From Planctobacterium marinum (lineage in GTDB: Bacteria; Pseudomonadota; Gammaproteobacteria; Enterobacterales; Alteromonadaceae): 64,000 bases of DNA. The position numbers and the translations under genes are program-made. Below are positions 25,517-34,498 of this stretch, piece by piece. Within the stretch, counting starts at the first letter, position 1, and every line of letters starts with the position of its first letter. The notes beneath the pieces were generated by a model, which did not search any database, was not told the origin of the DNA, and was given only the letters and a program-made list of their open reading frames with translations. The stretch lies in contig NZ_JAJEWQ010000011.1 in the NCBI RefSeq assembly GCF_020687805.1, positions 23,853 through 87,852 of the forward strand, read 5' to 3'.

Positions 25517-26617
25517 TTAGCCTTTGCTGCAAATCTGACGGGCGATATCGTCCAGACACACCATGATTTCACGGCTGGCGTCTTCCATCTTATTCAGGTG
25601 GGCAGAAGCGCCTTGCCTGTCATCCTTTTTAATGTATTCCAGCGCTTTAACGCCATTGTCATGCAGATCGCGATGCGGCCGTTCAAGGCGTTGGAATGCC
25701 TGAAGCTTACCGTATTTGTCTCTGCCGGTACCACTCATCCAACGTCCCAGACGACAGGATGCCTGGTCTGCCACCGCTGATGCTGACTTGTCGCTGGTAC
25801 CAAATGCCATGGCATAGATGTCGCCCTTCCAGACAATGTGGTCCAGCTTAACGGTCTGAATAAAAGAGCGAATGGCAGAATCCTGAATAGCGCTCTTCAT
25901 GTGATTGGTTTGTTCTACAATGGAGCCGTAGAACTCGTTAAGTTTTTCAACGCCGTCCGACAATGTCTGATTATTACTCTGAATGTCATCAACTGTTTTG
26001 ACGGTTTCGCTGGTGGAGCTGATGATTTGCCGAACCAGCTCTGTCACTTCATTTGCCGACTCATTGGTGTTGTTGGCTAAAGAGCGAACTTCATCGGCGA
26101 CCACACTGAAGCCCCGACCGGCATCACCGGCTCTGGCGGCTTCGATGGCGGCGTTAAGGGCCAGTAAATTGGTTTGGTCTGAAATTGAAGATATGGTGGT
26201 GACAAAGGAATTAATATTGTCTGCCATTTCCGACAGCCCGGTGATATTAGTGGTCATATTCGACATTTTGTCGGTGAGCCCGGTCATGCCGGATACAATA
26301 TTGTTCAGCGCACCGCTGGAGACGTCAAACAGTTGGTTGATTTCTTCTACTGCGTGACTTTCAGATTCAATCTTTTCGAAGGATGCCAGCACTGTTTCCC
26401 GAATACCTTCCACCTGAGCAATACATTCAATGGCAGAGCGCAAAATGGCCTCGTTGTGGTTTTCCTGCGTCTGAATGGCACCTGATGCCAGGTCTGATTT
26501 AAGTTCTTCCAGTTCCTGACGCAATCTTTCGTTATCGTCTAATGTGGATTGCAATTCTTTATGCAGCTGCGCTTTTTCCAAAGCGAGTTGATCATAATTG
26601 GATTTCAGTACCAGCAT
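25517..26617 (-). CDS. Soluble methyl-accepting chemotaxis protein with CZB zinc domain
   Basis: The 366-residue receptor lacks membrane helices. It has an N-terminal coiled coil (about 1-45), the conserved signalling hairpin (about 135-185, [20 protein letters not shown] then [15 protein letters not shown]) and a C-terminal CZB domain. The zinc ligands of CZB are visible: His in LDHIVWK, Cys in CRLGRWM and the two His in [11 protein letters not shown] receptors sense zinc, pH or oxidants such as hypochlorous acid and act in the cytoplasm. The protein lacks a periplasmic sensor, so it should read the internal state. It is a single gene. Confidence 0.92.
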   Translation of the reverse strand: MLVLKSNYDQLALEKAQLHKELQSTLDDNERLRQELEELKSDLASGAIQTQENHNEAILRSAIECIAQVEGIRETVLASFEKIESESHAVEEINQLFDVSSGALNNIVSGMTGLTDKMSNMTTNITGLSEMADNINSFVTTISSISDQTNLLALNAAIEAARAGDAGRGFSVVADEVRSLANNTNESANEVTELVRQIISSTSETVKTVDDIQSNNQTLSDGVEKLNEFYGSIVEQTNHMKSAIQDSAIRSFIQTVKLDHIVWKGDIYAMAFGTSDKSASAVADQASCRLGRWMSGTGRDKYGKLQAFQRLERPHRDLHDNGVKALEYIKKDDRQGASAHLNKMEDASREIMVCLDDIARQICSKG

Positions 26618-26720
26618 GTATAGTCTCGTGTGATCTAAAAGTCTTAAAGATAGTTCAAATTAGCACTAATTGTGAAAGTCTGTCGATGATAAATTCCTTT
26701 CACCATCGACCCGCTCATCA

Positions 26721-26993
26721 CTATGACAAATTTTTTATTTTTTGATACAGTTCCCAACGCGGATCCGTGACAATTTTTTCCAGGATTTCGATGCGCTCCC
26801 GCAACTCCTGATATTCGTTGTTTTTGCGTTTTTCACGTTTCGACTGCAGGCCCACGTCTGATTTAAAAGGCGAGCTAACCTCCATATTCATCCAGCCCAT
26901 CACCTGAGTATTAAACTTGTGATCCAACCAATAGCCCAATCCACACACTGTGCTGATACCCGCAAATAGTAAAACAAAAATAACTAGTTCCAT
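26721..26993 (-). CDS. Small membrane protein, PspB-like
   Basis: The 90-residue protein has one N-terminal membrane helix (about 3-22) and a charged helical tail ending ELRERIEILEKIVTDPRWEL. This tail resembles PspB-type proteins of the envelope stress response, where ERIxxLExI is common. The protein is longer than PspB and has no PspC neighbour, so it may be a distinct small membrane protein. It is divergent from the ECF sigma factor 154 bases away, which may link it to the same stress response; that is inference. Confidence 0.7.
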   Translation of the reverse strand: MELVIFVLLFAGISTVCGLGYWLDHKFNTQVMGWMNMEVSSPFKSDVGLQSKREKRKNNEYQELRERIEILEKIVTDPRWELYQKIKNLS

Positions 26994-27147
26994 GACTAAC
27001 TCCTGATGTTGAGGTTCAGCTATGCAGTGTTGCCGCGCGGGAAAATATTACAAAAATGTTTTAAAAATATTTTTTCAGATATTTGTAATAAAGTTGGAAA
27101 CCTGGATACTGATCAGGAAAGTAATAATCCCAGTTAAGAGTGACAAG

Positions 27148-27633
27148 TTGCCGTTGAACATCGAACAAATCCTGAAGGACTATGGCGCGCTGTTTAGCCG
27201 TCTGGCGGGCAGTTATGAAAGTAACTTAGCCTTGCGCCAGGAGTTAACTCAGGAGATTGCGCTGCATGTCTGGCAGTCACTGAAGCAGTTCAGGGGAGAC
27301 AGTCAACTGAAAACGTACGTTTTAAAGATCGCGCATAACCGATGCGTACAGCATGTGGTTTCAGAGAGTAAAAAACCCAGAACTGAAGATATAAGTGATG
27401 ATTACTGCCTGCATGCCTCAGCACCATTGCAGGCCGAGCAGGAACTGATGTTGCAGGGCCTGTTGGCCGAAGTGCGTAAGTTACCACTGAAACAGAGGCA
27501 ATTGATCACACTCCATCTGGAAGGTATGCAATATACCGAAATTGCAGAAATATGTGGTATGACGGTTTCTCATGTCGGTGTTTCAATCAATCGTATCCGA
27601 AAACACTTAGCCGAGGTGTTGCAATATGAATAA
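27148..27633 (+). CDS. ECF-type RNA polymerase sigma factor
   Basis: The likely 161-residue protein has sigma region 2 (about 10-68, GALFSRLAGSYES, IALHVWQSLKQFRGDSQL then KTYVLKIAHNRCVQHV) and region 4 (about 105-155, LPLKQRQLITLHLEGM and SHVGVSINRIRKHL). It should direct RNA polymerase to a stress regulon. The frame is open upstream to an ATG at 27022, but that adds 42 hydrophobic residues unlike any sigma factor. A TTG at 27148 with AAGAG 7 bases ahead gives the usual length. The stop overlaps the next gene by 8 bases, so the downstream membrane protein is the likely anti-sigma partner. Confidence 0.83.
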   Translation: MPLNIEQILKDYGALFSRLAGSYESNLALRQELTQEIALHVWQSLKQFRGDSQLKTYVLKIAHNRCVQHVVSESKKPRTEDISDDYCLHASAPLQAEQELMLQGLLAEVRKLPLKQRQLITLHLEGMQYTEIAEICGMTVSHVGVSINRIRKHLAEVLQYE

Positions 27634-28192
27634 GCAAAACGATCCTTTGTCGCAGCTTTGGCAAAGCCAGCCTGTGCAAACCGTGAATCCTGAAGAACTG
27701 CAATTGCAGTGGAAAAAGAACCGTCGTAAGCAATGGTTATGGGTATTGTCAGACATCCTTGGGCTGATAGTTGGGGTTGCCGTTTGTGGTTATCTTTTAT
27801 TTCACGAAGAAAATTTGTTGCGCCAGATTTGGTCTTTCACCTTTATCATTCTGCTGCTGGCAATGACTCCCTATTTGGTTAAATTGCGGCTGGGTAGTTT
27901 AGGATCTAATATCCCGACCAATGAATATCTGTCGCGGCTTATTCAGCAAAAACTGAATAATATCCGCATTGCCAGAATGACCAACTGGATTATGGTGAGT
28001 ATTACCCTGTTTTTTGCTGTCTGGTCGATGGCCTTTTACCTGTATTATCAACCCAATCCCGATGTGTACCTCATTAAAGTGCTGAAACGCACCGGCTTTA
28101 TCCTGCTCGTGTCGGGCATCATGGCCTTGTGGGCAAGGCGTGAAATCAGGAAAAATAGTGAAGAGTTGATCCGTTTTCAGAAAATGCAATAG
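27626..28192 (+). CDS. Hypothetical membrane protein, candidate anti-sigma partner
   Basis: The 188-residue protein has a soluble N-terminal segment of about 35 residues, then four membrane helices and a basic C-terminal tail. It overlaps the sigma factor gene by 8 bases, the usual arrangement for anti-sigma proteins. However, it lacks a zinc-binding HxxxCxxC anti-sigma motif and its soluble part is short, with an LQLQWKKNRRKQWLW segment near the membrane. I do not recognise the family. An anti-sigma role rests on gene order only. Confidence 0.7.
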   Translation: MNKQNDPLSQLWQSQPVQTVNPEELQLQWKKNRRKQWLWVLSDILGLIVGVAVCGYLLFHEENLLRQIWSFTFIILLLAMTPYLVKLRLGSLGSNIPTNEYLSRLIQQKLNNIRIARMTNWIMVSITLFFAVWSMAFYLYYQPNPDVYLIKVLKRTGFILLVSGIMALWARREIRKNSEELIRFQKMQ

Positions 28193-28232
28193 AGTAGAGT
28201 CAGACTAACGCAACGAGCAATGGGGTTTAACG

Positions 28233-29930
28233 ATGAGTAAAAGCAACCGGAATGAGCCGACAATGTCGGTTGGCGGCAGCGTCGTTGAAACCCACCAGGT
28301 GTTTAATCAACCCCTACCTTTAGAGAACTTCAACGCGTTCAGCTCTGACAAAATCTTACAGCATTGGCTGAGTGTTTTTGCCGGCACTGTCGATACCAGT
28401 ATCCTGACCGGTTATGGCCATCAGGTGGGCCATGAACTTTTGTCTGCAGGGTTTGAAGCCAATACCCATAAACCCGAATTTGTTTCCCACGACAGATTTG
28501 GGCGGCGCATTGATCTGGTTAAATTTCACCCTGCTTATCACCAGTTAATGGATAGGGCAATTCAGGCGGGCATTCACGCCATACCGTGGGCGGGCAATCC
28601 ATCCTGCGGACACGCGCTAAGAGCTGCTTTGGAATATATGCATAATCAGGCGGATTCGGGGTCCGGGTGCCCGCTTACCATGACTTTCGCCTGCGTGCCG
28701 ACCATTTCACACAGCCCGGATGTTGCCGCACAATGGTTGCCGAAAATAACGGCCCGCCAATACGACGAGAGAAATATCCCTTATTTTGAGAAAAACGGTT
28801 TAACCATTGGTATGGCAATGACCGAGAAGCAGGGCGGCTCTGATGTGCGCGCTAACACCACATGGGCCAGGCCCGTAGCTGAACCTGGCAATGGTGCCGC
28901 GTACCGGATCACTGGTCACAAGTGGTTTTGTTCGGCCCCCATGTGTGATGGCTTTCTGGTGTTGGCTCAGACCGGGAGCGGATTATCCTGTTTTCTGCTG
29001 CCCAGGTGGTGTCCTGATGGCAGTAAAAATACCCTGTTTATACAACGCTTAAAAAACAAGTTGGGGAATTGTTCAAACGCGTCTTCAGAGGTGGAATTTC
29101 GCGAAGCTTTTGCCTGGTTGATTGGCGAGGAAGGACGAGGGGTACCTACTATTATTGAAATGGTTTCCCTGACCCGATTTGATTGTATGGTGGGCTCGTC
29201 AGCTCTGATGCGTGCAGCCACTGCACAAGCCCTGCATCACACGTCTGGGCGCAGCGTTTTTGGTAAAGGTTTACATCAACAACCGCTGATGTGTAACGTG
29301 TTGGCAGATTTGGCAATCGAAGCTGAAGCGGCGCTGGCTTTATCAATGCGGGTAGCCTATGCACTGGACAATATTGATGACGAACAGCAAAAGTTATTTG
29401 CGCGGGTGGCAACGGCAATTGGTAAGTACTGGATTTGTAAGCGCGCGCCCAATCATGCCTATGAAGCAATGGAATGTATCGGAGGGGTGGGGTATGTGGA
29501 AGATAACCTGCTGCCGCGTATCTATCGCGAAGCGCCGGTGAATGCGATTTGGGAAGGTTCGGGCAACGTACAATGCCTGGATGTATTAAGGGCCTTTCAA
29601 AAAGAGCCACAAAGCTTACAGGTGATTTTATCTGAGATCAGCGAAGCCGCAGCATTAGACACCCGAATGGCGAATTTTGTCAGCGAGCTTCAAAAGGAGC
29701 TGAACGATCCTGATTCGGCAGAACTTAAAGCCCGGCGTATCGTGGAAAAGCTGGCATTGGCACTGCAAGCCAGCCTGTTGTTGCAGTCTGGCGATAGCGA
29801 TGTTGCTGAGGCGTTTGTTTCCTCGCGCATCGCCGCTGACAGCGGTTTAAATTATGGCACCCTCAACTGCGCTGAAGCGCTTTATCAGCGCATAATGCAA
29901 AGGGCGCGACCGGATCTCAATGGCGCCTAA
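28233..29930 (+). CDS. aidB: AidB-type acyl-CoA dehydrogenase
   Basis: The 565-residue flavoprotein matches AidB of the adaptive response to alkylation. It carries acyl-CoA dehydrogenase features: the flavin-binding MAMTEKQGGSDVRANTT, ITGHKWFCSAPMCDG, and the C-terminal YEAMECIGGVGYVEDNLLPR and EAPVNAIWEGSGNVQ. E. coli AidB has isovaleryl-CoA dehydrogenase activity and binds DNA through its C-terminal part; its length is about 540 residues, so this copy is slightly longer. An alternative ATG at 28263 would begin at MSVGG. The 3' end overlaps the convergent DUF2721 gene by 4 bases. Confidence 0.92.
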   Translation: MSKSNRNEPTMSVGGSVVETHQVFNQPLPLENFNAFSSDKILQHWLSVFAGTVDTSILTGYGHQVGHELLSAGFEANTHKPEFVSHDRFGRRIDLVKFHPAYHQLMDRAIQAGIHAIPWAGNPSCGHALRAALEYMHNQADSGSGCPLTMTFACVPTISHSPDVAAQWLPKITARQYDERNIPYFEKNGLTIGMAMTEKQGGSDVRANTTWARPVAEPGNGAAYRITGHKWFCSAPMCDGFLVLAQTGSGLSCFLLPRWCPDGSKNTLFIQRLKNKLGNCSNASSEVEFREAFAWLIGEEGRGVPTIIEMVSLTRFDCMVGSSALMRAATAQALHHTSGRSVFGKGLHQQPLMCNVLADLAIEAEAALALSMRVAYALDNIDDEQQKLFARVATAIGKYWICKRAPNHAYEAMECIGGVGYVEDNLLPRIYREAPVNAIWEGSGNVQCLDVLRAFQKEPQSLQVILSEISEAAALDTRMANFVSELQKELNDPDSAELKARRIVEKLALALQASLLLQSGDSDVAEAFVSSRIAADSGLNYGTLNCAEALYQRIMQRARPDLNGA

Positions 29931-30400
29931 TGCTTGGGAATTTTAAGGTTGCGCAACTTAAGCCTGATTTGCAGCGATCGCGTAGTCAGGAAAATCTCTC
30001 GCAAGGAAAACATCAGTGCCATTATCAGTACCATAAGTGCACCAATAAATATGGCTGAAATCAGTACCGACAACTGAATAGTGTAAATATGACTGATAAA
30101 CAACACAGTAATGACCACACAAAGCAGCAGTGCTGTGAGTGTGTATAAGCTGTAAGCTTTGTTTATCAGGGAAATACGTTTCCACAGGTAACGCAATTCT
30201 TCGGTTTGTACCTTTTTGCTTTGGATGTCCTGTACATCAGGAATGCTATTTTCCAGTTCTCTGGAGCGGTCCATGATGCGCATCAGACGATTTGAAGCGA
30301 CACCCAGTAGTGCCGCGATGCCGGTGATAAGGAAAACCGGGGCTACAGCTGCCTGTATCACCTGACCAATGTGAATGATTTCAAGTACGTCACCTGACAT
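29927..30400 (-). CDS. DUF2721 family membrane protein
   Basis: The 157-residue protein belongs to the DUF2721 family of bacterial membrane proteins. It opens with an amphipathic helix and a membrane segment (IQAAVAPVFLITGIAALLGV) and carries the family hallmark NRLMRIMDRSREL. Two membrane helices follow after residue about 85, then a basic tail. No function is known for the family. It is transcribed towards aidB and overlaps its last 4 bases. The hemH gene lies upstream on the same strand. Confidence 0.85.
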   Translation of the reverse strand: MSGDVLEIIHIGQVIQAAVAPVFLITGIAALLGVASNRLMRIMDRSRELENSIPDVQDIQSKKVQTEELRYLWKRISLINKAYSLYTLTALLLCVVITVLFISHIYTIQLSVLISAIFIGALMVLIMALMFSLREIFLTTRSLQIRLKLRNLKIPKH

Positions 30401-30450
30401 GCAATTACCTCAATGATAAAAACGCGCAAATTTAAACGGGAGGCATAAAT

Positions 30451-31536
30451 CTAAGATTCAGCCCCCAACTGAATGGCGCGCTTTTGTCTGTTTTCAAGAT
30501 CTACGTCAGCGGAATCATGCCATTGTTTGATTTCTGCGGAAACCAGCGATACCAGTAAATTTATGTGACTTTCATCACTATTCAGACATTCGATGTATTC
30601 ATAGCGTTCTCCGCCGGCTTCCAGAAAGTAGTCGCGATTTTCAACGCCTATTTCTTCGATAGTCTCCAGGCAGTCAGCAGAAAATCCGGGACACACCACC
30701 TGCACTGACTTAACTCCTTGCCCGGCTAACTCCTGTAGGGTGTGATCGGTATAGGGTTTCAACCATTCTTCCCGGCCAAAACGAGACTGAAAAGTGGTGA
30801 GATACTGGTCCGGCTGCAATCCTAAATAATTGGCAATCAGTCGCGACGTTGTATAACACTCGCAATGGTAAGGATCACCATTGAGCAAATAGCGCTTTGG
30901 GATACCGTGGTAGGAAAAAATGAGTTTATCTGCGCTCCCCTGCTTTTCCCGGTGCGCTTTGATCTTTTCGGCTACAGCTGCGATGTAGTCGCGATTGTCG
31001 TGGTAATGGCTGATAAATTTAAAATCCGGCAACCAGCGTCGCTGCATAAAATCCTGGGCGAGCGCATCAAACGTGCTACCGGTGGTGGAAGCACAATACT
31101 GGGGGTAGAGCGGCAAAATCACCAGTTTGCGTACGCCCTGTTGCATCATAGAATCCAGTACATCGCCTATTGCAGGCTTGCCATAGCGCATGGCAAAGTC
31201 CACCACCACGCCATCGCCATACTGGGCTTTTAGCTGCTGCTGTAGGGCTGCAGCCTGATTTTGAGTATGCACCATGAGTGGGGAGCCTTGTTCGGTCCAT
31301 ACGGTCTTATAAGCCCTGGCACTTCGGGCCGGACGAAAATTCAGGATCACCAGATTCAGAATACACCACCAAATCAGGCGAGGCACTTCCACTACTCTGG
31401 GATCAGACAAAAACTCCTTCAGATAGGGTCTTAGTGCCTGTCTGGTGGGCGCTTCCGGAGTCCCCAGATTAGTGATCAGGACGCCTGTTTTATCGCCCTG
31501 AGCGTGGTTAAAGTGAGTACTGTTTTTATACTTCAT
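30451..31536 (-). CDS. hemH: Ferrochelatase
   Basis: This enzyme inserts ferrous iron into protoporphyrin IX, the last step of heme synthesis, at the membrane surface. The 361-residue protein shows the family's order: GVLITNLGTPEAPT, LKEFLSDPRVVEVPRLIWW, the metal-binding His in IFSYHGIPKRY, and CPGFSADCLETIEEIG near the C-terminus. Its length matches gammaproteobacterial HemH. It may be co-transcribed with the DUF2721 gene 50 bases downstream. The AbgT gene upstream is cut off by a strong terminator at 31603. Confidence 0.96.
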   Translation of the reverse strand: MKYKNSTHFNHAQGDKTGVLITNLGTPEAPTRQALRPYLKEFLSDPRVVEVPRLIWWCILNLVILNFRPARSARAYKTVWTEQGSPLMVHTQNQAAALQQQLKAQYGDGVVVDFAMRYGKPAIGDVLDSMMQQGVRKLVILPLYPQYCASTTGSTFDALAQDFMQRRWLPDFKFISHYHDNRDYIAAVAEKIKAHREKQGSADKLIFSYHGIPKRYLLNGDPYHCECYTTSRLIANYLGLQPDQYLTTFQSRFGREEWLKPYTDHTLQELAGQGVKSVQVVCPGFSADCLETIEEIGVENRDYFLEAGGERYEYIECLNSDESHINLLVSLVSAEIKQWHDSADVDLENRQKRAIQLGAES

Positions 31537-31602
31537 ACCTGTTTCATATCAGTTTTGTTACAGAGGTTACGCAGAGAACAGACGATTGGTTTTATGTTGA
31601 TG

Positions 31603-31631
31603 AAAAAAGACGAAGGTAAAGCCTTCGTCTT
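31603..31631 (-). terminator. Strong rho-independent terminator of the AbgT gene
   Basis: On the minus strand AAGACGAAGG and CCTTCGTCTT form a perfect 10-bp stem with a 5-base loop and run into TTTTTT. It starts 9 bases after the transporter stop codon. Confidence 0.92.
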
Positions 31632-31639
31632 CCATGGTG

Positions 31640-33262
31640 TTATGGGTTGTAGTAGGTTGCTGCTCCTGGCCCCACTGGCATACCCAGTAAGAATACCCAA
31701 ACATAGAACAGGATTGTCCAGCCAACAATATAGACCATCGAATAAGGCAGCATGGTGGCTATCAGCGTGCCCATCCCCAAATCTTTCTTATAGCGGGCAG
31801 CAACCGCCAAAATCAAACCAAAGTAGCTCATCATTGGGGTAATGATATTAGTGGAAGAATCACCAATTCGATACGCTGCCTGAATTACCTCAGGAGAATA
31901 TCCAATCAGCATTAACATAGGCACAAAAATTGGCGCCGTTACGGCCCACTGCGCTGACGCGCTGCCTAAAGACAGATTCACCATGGCACACATCAGGATG
32001 AACAGGACAAATACCGAAGGACCGTCCAGTCCCACTGCCTGCAGGAATGCCGCACCTTTGACTGCCAATACTGTGCCCAGATTGGTCCATTTAAAGAAGG
32101 CCACAAATTGCGCTGCAAAGAACACCAGGGTGATGTATAAGCCCAATGAACTCATACTTTTAGCCATGGCGTTGATCACATCCCGGTCGTTTTTCATGGT
32201 GCCTGCGACGCGTCCATATACAAAGCCTGGGATGGCAAAAGAAATAAAGATAAATGCCACAATACCTTTCAGGAAAGGAGAGCCCGCTACTTCCCCGGTT
32301 TCAGGGTGACGCAACACGCCGTTTTCCGGCACTATGGTTAAGGCCAGCACTACGCAGACGGCAACAAACGCCAGTCCTGCCATTTTCAGGGCTTTCTTTT
32401 CCTGAGCTGTCGGTTGCTCAATTTTAGGTTGTTCCAGTTCAATGGCTGCTTCGCTGGGGTCGTATTTGCCCAGTCGAGGTTCAACAATTTTTTCTGTGAC
32501 GAAAGCCCCCATAAAGGCCACCACAAACGTACTGATAAACATAAAGTACCAGTTTACCTCCGGCCCAACGGTATAGCCCGGATCAATCATGTGGGCGGCT
32601 GCTTCTGTTATTCCTGATAACAGAGGATCAACGGTGCCCAGCAGCAAATTGGCACTATAGCCACCTGATACCCCGGCAAAAGCCGCCGCGAGTCCGGCTA
32701 ACGGGTGCCTGCCAAGGGAGTGGAATATCATGGCTGCCAGCGGGATTAAAACCACGTACCCCAGTTCGGATGCGGTATTGGAGATTATTCCGGCAAACAC
32801 GATTACCACGGTAACCATTCTGGGGGAGGCGTTAACCACCATAGAGCGCATCGCGGTTTGCAGTAAGCCACTGTGTTCCGCCACGGACACGCCCAGTAAG
32901 GCCACCAACACCGTGCCCAATGGAGCAAAACCCGTGAAATTGGTAACAAGCCCGGTGACGATGCGCTGCAAACCCTCGGCATTCATCAGGGAAATCACTT
33001 CAATTACGCCATCGGCTTCACGACCTTTTGCACCTTCAGGTCGCGGGTCTAAAACACTGACATCGAAGTAGCCTAAAACGCCGCTCAGCAGCACAATAAA
33101 TAAGGCAAACATGGCGAACAGGGTCACAGGGTGGGGAAGCAGGTTCCCAAGCCACTCGACGGTGGCTAAAAATCTGGCAAACGCGCCAGATTGAGTCTCA
33201 TTTCCGGATTGTGATAACGATGAGTTATTTTCCGGTTGAGTGGTGTCGTTAGATGTACTCAA
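31640..33262 (-). CDS. AbgT family transporter
   Basis: The 540-residue inner-membrane protein belongs to the AbgT family, whose members import p-aminobenzoyl-glutamate or export sulfonamide-type antimetabolites. It has about 11-13 helices. Family features are NLLPHPVTLFAMFAL, FTGFAPLGTVLVALLGV, SNTASELGYVVLIPLAA, GGYSANLLLGTVDPLL and DSSTNIITPMMSYFGL. It has its own promoter region of 499 bases and its own terminator, so it is a single-gene unit. No abgA or abgB hydrolase gene lies nearby, so the substrate stays open. Confidence 0.93.
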   Translation of the reverse strand: MSTSNDTTQPENNSSLSQSGNETQSGAFARFLATVEWLGNLLPHPVTLFAMFALFIVLLSGVLGYFDVSVLDPRPEGAKGREADGVIEVISLMNAEGLQRIVTGLVTNFTGFAPLGTVLVALLGVSVAEHSGLLQTAMRSMVVNASPRMVTVVIVFAGIISNTASELGYVVLIPLAAMIFHSLGRHPLAGLAAAFAGVSGGYSANLLLGTVDPLLSGITEAAAHMIDPGYTVGPEVNWYFMFISTFVVAFMGAFVTEKIVEPRLGKYDPSEAAIELEQPKIEQPTAQEKKALKMAGLAFVAVCVVLALTIVPENGVLRHPETGEVAGSPFLKGIVAFIFISFAIPGFVYGRVAGTMKNDRDVINAMAKSMSSLGLYITLVFFAAQFVAFFKWTNLGTVLAVKGAAFLQAVGLDGPSVFVLFILMCAMVNLSLGSASAQWAVTAPIFVPMLMLIGYSPEVIQAAYRIGDSSTNIITPMMSYFGLILAVAARYKKDLGMGTLIATMLPYSMVYIVGWTILFYVWVFLLGMPVGPGAATYYNP

Positions 33263-33680
33263 ATCTTATCCTCGTAGCTTATTGTCGGGATTATTTTGAC
33301 CGACAAAGTTACTCTTATATTTTTTAAGGCACGAGGTTAAGCATTTTTAGGCATCACGTCCAGTTTAGAGCGTGAATTCGGGGCGTCAAAAATACGCCAA
33401 ATGGCCAGTTTTTGGCGGTATTTAGTGAGACTATTGCCAGCTAAATGGCATAGTTTGCATCTGAATGATGGTCAGTCAAATCTGGCAAAGTATTGCCCTG
33501 CAACAGAATTTTATTGCCGGTTTGTGGTAGCTGATAAGGTCGCTGTTAGCTGCAGGCTTTCATTTTGATCGCCAAATTAAAATATTTTTAGGGCGGTGAA
33601 TGAAATTTGTCGTCTTCACAGGTTTTCCAGTATTTCTGGCGTAAATTATGCTTTAAAAACCCAGATAACCGTTAATGCAC
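33263..33680. other. Intergenic region with GCCA-type palindromes
   Basis: No gene is seen here. AATACGCCAAA (33391-33401) pairs with TTTGGCGGTATT (33411-33422) with one bulge, and TGCCA/TGGCA repeats around a 6-base spacer near 33435-33452. The sequence CGCCAAAT occurs twice. These may be regulatory sites for the AbgT gene, but I cannot name the regulator. Confidence 0.35.
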
Positions 33681-33733
33681 AAAAATTTGTCGGCCCTTGC
33701 CGATATTTGAGATTTTGCCAATCTGGCCGATAG
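33680..33733 (+). promoter_or_regulatory. Candidate sigma-28 (FliA) promoters of motX
   Basis: Two sequences match the FliA -10 element GCCGATAA in 7 of 8 positions: GCCGATAT at 33699-33706 and GCCGATAG at 33726-33733. Eleven bases upstream of each lie weaker -35 matches (CAAAAATT at 33680 and TTGAGATT at 33707; consensus TAAAGTTT). The downstream site is 28 bases before the motX start. Control by sigma-28 fits a late flagellar gene. Confidence 0.45.
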
Positions 33734-33761
33734 TCAAATTATCGGTAAAGAGAAATTAACC

Positions 33762-34379
33762 ATGAAACAGATTTTATTATTAATGCTTTGCTGCTTTTCA
33801 GTCCTGACCCAGGCGCAGTCGCAGATTAAAGCCGTACAGTTGTATAGTCAGGATGAATTGCTCAATCTGATCAATCGCAATGAACACTTATCGCGGGTAG
33901 TGTTGGATGATTGCCAGTTGGTGCAGGATATCGAGGCTCGCGCGGAGACCTTACGGGTTCCGGCGTATCAGTTTCTTTGGGGAGATATGTTGGCCTGGGG
34001 AGTTTGTGTTGAAGCCGATCCCGAGCGCGGGGTGCCACTGATGGAAGCCGCCGCCATGCAAGGTCTGGCTCCGGCTATGGAGCAGTTGGGGCGCTATTAC
34101 GCGGCCGGAAAACTGGTACAACAGGATATCCCGCGAGGAATCGTATATTTGCGGGAAGCGGGTTCTCTGGGTAATTTAAAGGCGCAAATCCAACTGGCTG
34201 AACTGTTTATCGAAGGCCACGGTAGCCCTTATGATTACGAAGATACGTATCACTGGCTCTACAACGCCATTACCAATGATGCCAAATTACATCAAAAAAT
34301 TGCCGATTGCATGGCTTCTCTGGAAGAGCTGATGCACCCCAAAAGCGTGCGTCGGGCGCGCCGTCCTCTGGAGTCCTGA
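33762..34379 (+). CDS. motX: Sodium-driven polar flagellar motor protein MotX
   Basis: The 205-residue periplasmic protein forms part of the T ring that supports sodium-driven PomA/PomB stators. It has a signal peptide (cut after TQA at about 18), then LSRVVLDDCQLVQDIEARA and Sel1/TPR-like repeats such as APAMEQLGRYYAAGKLVQQD and KAQIQLAELFIEGHGSPYDY, matching Vibrio MotX in content and length. The conserved Cys (DDCQL and WGVCVE) are present. In Vibrio motX also lies next to rnr. Two sigma-28-like promoters precede it. It shows that this organism has a sodium-driven polar flagellum; the stator genes are elsewhere. Confidence 0.93.
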   Translation: MKQILLLMLCCFSVLTQAQSQIKAVQLYSQDELLNLINRNEHLSRVVLDDCQLVQDIEARAETLRVPAYQFLWGDMLAWGVCVEADPERGVPLMEAAAMQGLAPAMEQLGRYYAAGKLVQQDIPRGIVYLREAGSLGNLKAQIQLAELFIEGHGSPYDYEDTYHWLYNAITNDAKLHQKIADCMASLEELMHPKSVRRARRPLES

Positions 34380-34498
34380 AACTTCACTAAGCCTGCAGCA
34401 TTAATAAAAATTTATTATCTGTGGGCAATGAAAAATTCCCGCTTGTTGGTATACTGATGGCATAACTAAGTCAGGGAGCGAAAGCTCCGTCGAGAGAT

